From the NCBI GenBank assembly GCA_033398695.1, contig CM065801.1:1178001-1242000 (forward strand): 64,000 nt of DNA, given 5' to 3'. Positions within the stretch are counted from its first letter, which is position 1. Each line of letters starts with the position of its first letter. Positions 58,042-64,000 of this stretch are shown piece after piece. Below the pieces are notes generated by a model. It was not told where the DNA came from. It ran no database searches and saw nothing but the letters and a program-made list of their open reading frames with translations. Made by a program: the position numbers and the translations under genes. Source of the DNA: Orobanche coerulescens. Taxonomy: Eukaryota; Streptophyta; Magnoliopsida; Lamiales; Orobanchaceae.

Positions 58042-58340
58042 GACTCCAATTTCGTCCTCCGACTCACTCGGTGATGTTTCGAGGGAAAATGGTAAAGTCC
58101 TAAGTGCTTCTTTGACTTCTTTTGCTTTCTGCCGGAAAACACGATCTCGCTTGGTGATTTCTGGAAAATATTATAAATTCTTATCTCCACGCGACCTTGT
58201 GTTCATGCAAAACTAAAACAAAACGGATTAGTGCACAACTGACAATTAAAATAGATTTTCAGAACTGCCACTGGGTCACCCAGTGTCGAAATTGCAGAAA
58301 GTTTTTAACCCAAAATAAGTAAAATTAATTTAACACCGTT

Positions 58341-58357
58341 CCCCGGCAACGGCGCCA
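58341..58357 (-). other. Primer-binding site of the Athila-like element
   Basis: Minus strand TGGCGCCGTTGCCGGGG, a few bases after the 5' LTR; the type I associate with Asp-tRNA priming in Athila-like elements. Confidence 0.85.
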
Positions 58358-58363
58358 AAATTT

Positions 58364-59886
58364 TGACCGCGCTGTCGTGACACGTCAAAATTAGTTATTT
58401 ATATTTTTCCTTGGCTTACTTCTACTAACTAGTAGTATCGGCAAGTAAGGGTCGATCCCACGGAGAACAGTAAATCAATTAGACTAATTAAGGATTAAAT
58501 ATTTTTAGTAAATGGAAAAACGAAAGGGGGGGATTTTGTTTCTGATCTTAACTAAAATAATTTGTATAAAATAAAATCAAATAAACAAAGGAGATAAAAA
58601 TCGAAAATATCAATTAAATAAATAATCTAGTCCTTAGTTCTGTTATCCACCGTTTCGAATTAATTCAAGTTTCAATGCAGCGCTTATCTCTTCTCTAATC
58701 TCATGAACTCCTATTCCGAAGCCAACAACAAGCTCTGTTGACCCCAATTATTTCTTAAGTTTATTCAATTAAAACAAGCTCTTTAATCGAACCTATCTAT
58801 ACGGTGGATTCAAAACAAGCTCTTCAAATCTCGCTCGCTAGATGCATTAAAAACCAAAATAATGGAATAGGCAAGATATTAAGTTCATAAGCTCGACTTA
58901 AGGGATCTCGATTTTGTGTTACCCAATTGGGAAAAATCAATTGTTTGCTACTTGTGAAATTAAAATTGCAACAATTACGGATTACAACTCAATTTCTAGC
59001 ATAAGACATAAAACTCCTAATCTAGTTGGCCAAACCAAATCAAGAAATTAAATGGCATAGTCGTGAATTCAATAACACAAAAGTAATTCAAGAGAATTCG
59101 AGTTGAGAATACGCTGCGGGATTAAAACATGAATAATTCAAATACGGTTTCAAACTTCACTAAGAACTAGAATAGAAAATTAGCCGGACATGTTGGCTTT
59201 AGAAAATAGCAAATTAAAGATAGACATGAAAAGAAAGAAATTCAAATGGTATAGTCTTCTTCTTCCACGTCGGAATCGGCTCGGTTGCTCCGGCGAAAAA
59301 TCGGTTCGGTCGTCCCTTGTAATTTCTTTTGCTCCAGCCGTGAATTCTTCCCTCCAGCCGTGAATTTCTTTGTTCCCAAGTCTTTTTATTCCAGCCCTCC
59401 TCTCCTTTTATAACTATCCCTTATTTCTTAGTTTCCTTCTTTAATTTGGACTCCTTCCTTCTTGAGTTTTAATTTCCTTGGAGTCTTTCTTCCCAAATCT
59501 ATTCCAATTCCTTTTCCAGTCTATGGACCGATTTATTGCCTTGTGGAACTGATTGGGTGATTTTTGAGTCGTTTCTTGGGCCCCAAGTAAGATTATTTTA
59601 AATAGCAGGTGACCTTGGACACGGCGGCCGACACTTGGGCCACCCAGTGTCTCGCGACATTCTCTTTATTTAAGCCCAAATCACCTTGGCTTGGTCCGTT
59701 TGATGATCCAAATTATTCCTTCAGCTTAAAAACTCCATCAAACACCTAAATTAAATAACAAATTGCCAAGTGAAGTAAATTGCATCCAAAATACAAATAT
59801 ATGGAAAATAACCAAGTGTGCCAACATAAAATCCATTAAAACCTTATAATTAACAATGATTTTAGCACACTATTTTCGTCCTATCA
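58364..59886 (-). repeat. 5' LTR of the Athila-like element
   Basis: 1523 bp. Near-identical partner of 52271-53798. Confidence 0.92.
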
Positions 59887-60950
59887 GATACCTTGAGCAA
59901 GACATGATCCCCCACCTCAAACTCCAAGGGTCGACGACGAGTATCAGCATAAGATTTCTGATGACTCTGGGCAGCCAGCAATCGGTCCCGGATAATAAAA
60001 ATCTTTTCCTTAGTCTCCATCAACATATCCGGCTCCGTCCCAACTAGCTCAGAAGCCTCGTCCCAACATAATGGCGACCTACATCGCCTACCATAGAGTG
60101 CCTCGAAGGGTGCCATTTTGATCGACGCATGCCAACTATTATTGTAAGCAAACTCGATCAACGGTAAGTGAAGCTCCCAATCATTACTCCAATCTAAGGC
60201 ACAAGCCCGCAACATATCTTCCAACGTCTGAATCGTCCTCTCCATCTGACCGTCCGATTGAGGATGAAAGGAAGTGCTCAATCTCAACTCAGTACCCAGA
60301 GCCTGATGAATGACCTGCCAAAAATGCGATACGAAACGGCAGTCTCGATCAGAAACAATGGTCTTGGGGGCACCGTGTAACCTCATGATCTCAGCAATAA
60401 AGGTTCGAGCCAGTCTATCCGGTCCCCAAGTATCCTTAATACCCAAGAAGTGTGCAGACTTGGTCAACCGATCGACAATTACCTAAATCATATTCATTTC
60501 GGCCCGAGTTCTTGGCATGCCAGTGATGAAATCCATAGAGATGTCTTCCCACTTCCACTCGGGAATGGGAAGCGGTTTCAACAACCCCGCTAGTCGTTGA
60601 TGTTCGATCTTGACTTGTTGACACGTCAAGCACCGTAGTATAAACTCCGCAACATCCTTCTTCATGTTATTCCACCAAAAATTACGCTTCAAATCTTTGT
60701 ACATCTTACTCGTCCCGGGGTGGATTGAGTAAGGCGTAGCATGAGCTTCTCGGAGAATTCTCTGCCTCAACTCTAAATCGTTCGGAACACAAATCCTGCC
60801 CTGAAATCTCAGAATACTATCCTCGTGAACCATAAAGCCAGGAGCTTTTCCTTTAATTACATCTTCTTTCAGTTGGGAAATCATCGGGTCACTCCACTGC
60901 TTCCCTTTGATATCGTCAACCAAGGACGAAGTAATTTCGAGGGTACACAA
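59887..60950 (-). pseudogene. Integrase of the Tekay-type element, N-terminal and core part
   Basis: Holds the H2C2 zinc region (REAHATPYSIHPGTSKMYKD and LRCLTCQQVK) and the catalytic core with D (ISMDFITGMP), D (VSDRDCRF) and E (DGQMERTIQTLE). GDHVLLKVS is just before the insertion at 59891. A TAG at about 60482-60484 interrupts between MNMI and VIVDRLTKSAHF, where a Trp codon is expected. Otherwise the frame is open across the join of the two segments (60950-60483 and 60479-59887). Confidence 0.9.
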
Positions 60951-61008
60951 CTGTCCCTGTACTCTTTGAAGCCAAACTTCTATCCCTTGCTCAATTAAAT
61001 CTGGAATT

Positions 61009-61994
61009 TTAAATGCGAGATGTAAGAACCTCGAGCATTTGAAGAGATGCCGATTTGCGGCTCAAAGCATCCGCAACGACATTGGCTTTTCCGGGGTGGT
61101 AAAGAATTTCCAAATCATAATCCTTTATCAACTCTAACCAACGTCTCTGTCTCATATTCAGCTCCTTCTGACTGAAAATATACTTCAGGCTCTTGTGATC
61201 GGTATAAATTCGACACGGTGAACCATACAAATAATGCCGCCAAATCTTGAATGCGAAGACAATTGCGGCCAACTCTAAATCGTGAGTAGGATAATTCATC
61301 TCATAAGGCTTTAATTCTCGTGACGCAAAAGCTATCGTCTTATCATGCTGCATAAGTACACAGCCCAGGCCTTGACCCGAAGCGTCACTATAAACTGCAA
61401 AGCCCTCGCTACCATGTGGTAAAGTTAAAATCGGTGCTGAAGTCAATCGTCTCTTGATTCATGAAGCTCTGTTGTCTCTCATCCGTCAAATAAACTTTTC
61501 GGTCTTAAGAGTAATTTCGTAGCGGCGAGCGAGTTTCGAGAACCCTCGACAAGCGACGGTAATACCCGGCCAAGGCCCAAAAAGCTACGAACTTCCTTAA
61601 CATTTTTAGGCGGTGCCCAATCTAGCCTTGCCTCAATCTTAATGGGTCTACACGAACCCCTTCAGCCGAAATCACATGGCCGAGGAACATAACTTCTTCC
61701 AACCAAAATTCACATTTCGAGAATTTTGCATAGAGGTGCTCGGTTATCAAAATGTCCAAAATCAAACGCAAGTGTCGGGCATGTTCTTCCTTATCTCGAG
61801 AATAGATCAAGATGTCGTCAATAAAGACGACTACACACCGGTCTAGGTACTCGATGAATATCTTATTCATTAACTGCATGAATACTGCCGGCGCATTAGT
61901 CAACCCAAAAGGCATAACCACAAATTCATAATGCCCATATCTCGTCCGAAATGCCGTCTTTGGAACGTCGGACTCCCTCACCCTGAGTTGATAA
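61009..61994 (-). pseudogene. Reverse transcriptase and RNase H of the Tekay-type element
   Basis: From 61994 leftward: RT palm ([28 protein letters not shown], active site [11 protein letters not shown]) to about 61622. A stretch with frameshifts (61450-61620; fragments of FWALAGYYRR can be read) follows. RNase H then runs from 61446 to 61009 ([58 protein letters not shown]). The RT is cut at 61994 by the next element; the fingers and everything upstream are missing from the window. Confidence 0.9.
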
Positions 61995-62241
61995 TGTAAT
62001 ATCCGCATTTTTATTTCCCTTGTATTTTTTTTCTTTTTCGGCGTATTTCCCGATAGTAGTGACCCTCGTGTATCTTTCAGTGTATCTTTCCTATTATCTA
62101 TGGATTTTAGTCCCGTTATTGTTGTGCGGAACCGCCGTTTTGGGGTTGCCGTGGATCCATTCTATGTTATGATGCCTGTTGAGATGTTCCGTTTGATGTT
62201 TCGTTCACCTTCCGGTGTTTTGGACCGTTCATATTTCATAC

Positions 62242-62768
62242 CTAGCGCACGCTATTTTTTCTGCATAGCGCACGCTAGGGGTCCCTTAGTAGCGCACGCT
62301 ACGTTTGTTTCGTAGCCTTGCTAGCGAAGTTAGCCCCAGGAGTGGCGGTCTTATTTTCCGGCCTATACGGGTGGCGTATTAGCATACGCTACGCGGACTA
62401 GCGCACGCTAATGTCGAGAGGCTAGCGCCGCGATGATGCCGTAGCGTGCGCTAGCGTGAGTGTCGATCTTGGGCAGGTTTACTCACGAACCGGTAAGGTG
62501 CCAGTTAGTGCACGCTACGCTTGTATGGTAGCGCACGCTAACGGATCAAGTGAGTTCTGGACAGTTTGTCACTGGACTCGACTGATGCCCAGGTAGCGCA
62601 CGCTATTGGTCGATAGCGCGCGCTACCGATAGGTTATTAGCGCATGCTACATTTGGAGTAGCGCACGCTAACGGCCAGAAGTCTGGCTACTGGACTGGAC
62701 GCTAACTATTTTGGCCTGTAATTTTATCCCATTAGCGCACGCTAACCTTGAGGATTAGCGCGCGCTAA
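62242..62768. repeat. Array of about 15 TAGCGCACGCTA palindromes in a gypsy-type LTR
   Basis: Copies at about 62242, 62264, 62290, 62398, 62528, 62592, 62658, 62733 and 62755 among others. Variants include TAGCGTGCGCTA, TAGCGCGCGCTA and TAGCATACGCTA. It ends about 12 bp before a TATA box. Same motif as the Copia-2 LTR arrays. Confidence 0.9.
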
Positions 62769-62779
62769 CACTCCCTGGC

Positions 62780-62787
62780 TATATAAA
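62780..62787 (+). promoter_or_regulatory. TATA box of the 61995 LTR
   Basis: TATATAAA just downstream of the palindrome array. Confidence 0.65.
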
Positions 62788-63470
62788 CCAGGGAGTTGAC
62801 CCAGGTGAACACATCATTTTCATTTCTTCTCTCCCCGCGATGCAGAACCTCTCCAGGCGATTTCCGAGCGATTCTTCCCTTCGATAATTTCAGGCATCCT
62901 CTACCTTGAGTTTTTGAAGTAGATTAACAACACCTACTTGTGTTCTTCATCATCAATCCAAGGTAAATCTCTTAGAACCCTACTTTTGGGCGATTTGGGG
63001 GTTTTGGGATTTTCTTCCGATCCGTTCCGTTTTGTTGGTGGATTCTTGATGAATATGATTAATCTTGTTGGTATTCTTAGTTTCCCTATGGATTCATGGT
63101 ATATTTTCATGGTTTTGCGAAATCGAGAGGGTTTGGTTGTGGTCCGCCCTCGTTGTTATTTTTATACGAATATATATACATGAATCATAGGCGGGTTTTC
63201 GGGTGTATTCCATTTCCGTATTCGTATAGAGTTGGTTGTGATTATGTTCTTCGAATCGTTAGGTTCGGTTCCGTTGATTCTTAGCGTTCGTTGGTGATTA
63301 TCCTTCCGTTCGTTACGTCGTCAATAATTCAAGGCAAGTATTTTTGGAAACCTTTATGCTTAACGTGAAATGGTAATGTATATTGTGTGTGCTTTGCTCA
63401 CCCTGGGAGGGTCCGACGGGGCCTCGGGGGAATCTATGACTTCACTCTGGATTCACGAGCTTGTTTCGCT

Positions 63471-63622
63471 AGCCAGCCCGGAAGGGGTCCTTAGAGGCCT
63501 CGGGTGGGATTCATGGTGGCGTCCTGGTCTGGCGATGCACATGCGTGATTTGTTTTTATAAAGTAGCCAGCCCGGAAGGGGTCCTTAGAGGCCTCGGGTG
63601 GGATTCATGGTGGCGTCCTGGT
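63471..63622 (+). repeat. Duplicated GC-rich LTR module
   Basis: Two identical units of about 59 bp (63471-63529 and 63564-63622), AGCCAGCCCGGAAGGGGTCC...GGTGGCGTCCTGGTC, separated by 34 bp. Comparable in position and style to the modules at 36981 and 50421. Confidence 0.85.
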
Positions 63623-64000
63623 CCTAGGCAAATTGATTATTTGACTGTTTGTTTCCGGAAAAGACATGTCTCGTTTTGGCCCCTTAAAATTGTTTGTTTT
63701 GGTGCATTATACTATGAAATGTGTAAGCGATTGGTTTGCCTTGATTACTTGTACTAGCATAATTGCTAACCCTTTTGGGGACCCGTTATGGGTAAATTCT
63801 TGTTATGAATTTCAGGTTATGTTCTTAGGACGGCGGGCCTTTGAGACGATGCGAGGATGTTGGCCAGGGTCGTTGACATGTGCATTTTGGTCCTCTGATT
63901 TCTCTTGACTATTTCGATATGGTTGTTGTCCACTTTTGAAACTTATAGATGGTACTCGCGAGTACTTAGGCTTTTCATTTCAAACTCCGTGTTGTATTAT

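Larger units (their letters stand above)
52271..59886 (-). mobile_element. Athila-like element with gag-protease only
   Basis: 7616 bp, TSD GATAC (52266-52270 and 59887-59891). On the minus strand it begins TGATAGGACG and ends GCGCGGTCA. LTRs of about 1.5 kb are almost identical, so the insertion is recent. The primer-binding site is of the TGGCGCCGTTGCCGGGG type used by Athila-like elements. It has one intact 793-residue gag-protease ORF and no reverse transcriptase or integrase, so it must move with help from another element. Confidence 0.92.
49861..61994 (-). mobile_element. Tekay/Del-type chromovirus (Ty3/gypsy), incomplete
   Basis: From right to left on the minus strand: reverse transcriptase (cut at 61994), RNase H, integrase, chromodomain, polypurine tract and 3' LTR. 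Gag, protease and the 5' LTR are beyond the insertion at 61995 or lost. The integrase is split by an Athila-like element at 52271-59886. Pol has frameshifts and one nonsense codon. Confidence 0.9.
61995..64000 (+). mobile_element. LTR of a third gypsy-type element, running off the window
   Basis: Begins TGTAATATCCGC inside the Tekay RT gene. The layout matches the 7322 LTR: upstream palindrome array, TATA box, then related sequence (CCGATCCGTTCCGTTTTGTT at about 63018 versus CCGATTCGTTCCGTGTTGTT at about 8013, both followed by a GATTAATCTTG word). It has no second LTR or primer-binding site inside the window, so full length is unknown (over 2 kb of LTR). Confidence 0.75.

Overview
This is a plant nuclear window, most likely from a eudicot. 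The evidence is one spliced plant-type gene fragment at the left edge, clade-typical plant transposons, plant MITEs (Stowaway and Tourist types) and AT-rich intergenic DNA. I cannot name the species from the sequence. The only host gene I can support is the last exon of a polygalacturonase (404-905, + strand). Nearly everything else is transposable-element DNA, much of it decayed.

Bases 1160-39681 hold one deep nest of insertions whose boundaries can be read from target-site duplications (TSDs). The outermost layer looks like a short CACTA-type element with TCACATATGTGA palindrome arrays. A Mutator-like element (MULE, 2010-39072; 176-bp TIRs; 9-bp TSD TTTAATTTA) sits in it. The MULE carries a MURA transposase pseudogene on the minus strand and a GRF zinc-finger gene on the plus strand, and the GRF gene is split by a second CACTA element (2572-3786). 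The MURA gene is split by a non-coding Ty3/gypsy-type element (7322-37999; TSD TCCAT). Its 3' LTR is split by Copia-1 (13155-35888; TSD GGAGC). The 3' LTR of Copia-1 is split by an RTE-type LINE (20669-24216; 18-bp TSD) and by Copia-2 (24983-34833; TSD CACGA).

Bases 39682-49860 are AT-rich intergenic DNA with small DNA elements: a Stowaway MITE, a Tourist/Harbinger MITE, a 1.5-kb TIR element full of GATAAGCTAGCT motifs, other TIR-like repeats, microsatellites, a GC-rich degenerate repeat of unknown nature, and a probable CACTA remnant.

Bases 49861-64000 are a second nest. A minus-strand Tekay/Del-type chromovirus (49861-61994, incomplete) has its integrase split by an Athila-like gag-protease-only element (52271-59886; TSD GATAC; near-identical LTRs). 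Its reverse transcriptase gene is cut by a third LTR element (61995 to beyond the window).

The most unusual signal is regulatory. A near-perfect palindrome with consensus TARCGYRCGYTA is arrayed about 15-20 times upstream of the TATA box in the LTRs of Copia-2. The same motif is arrayed in the same position in the gypsy-like LTR at 61995. Two other gypsy-type LTRs carry a different palindrome (GTGCCGCGGCAC) in that position. Arrays of short palindromes therefore recur in U3 or subterminal regions of unrelated elements in this one window.
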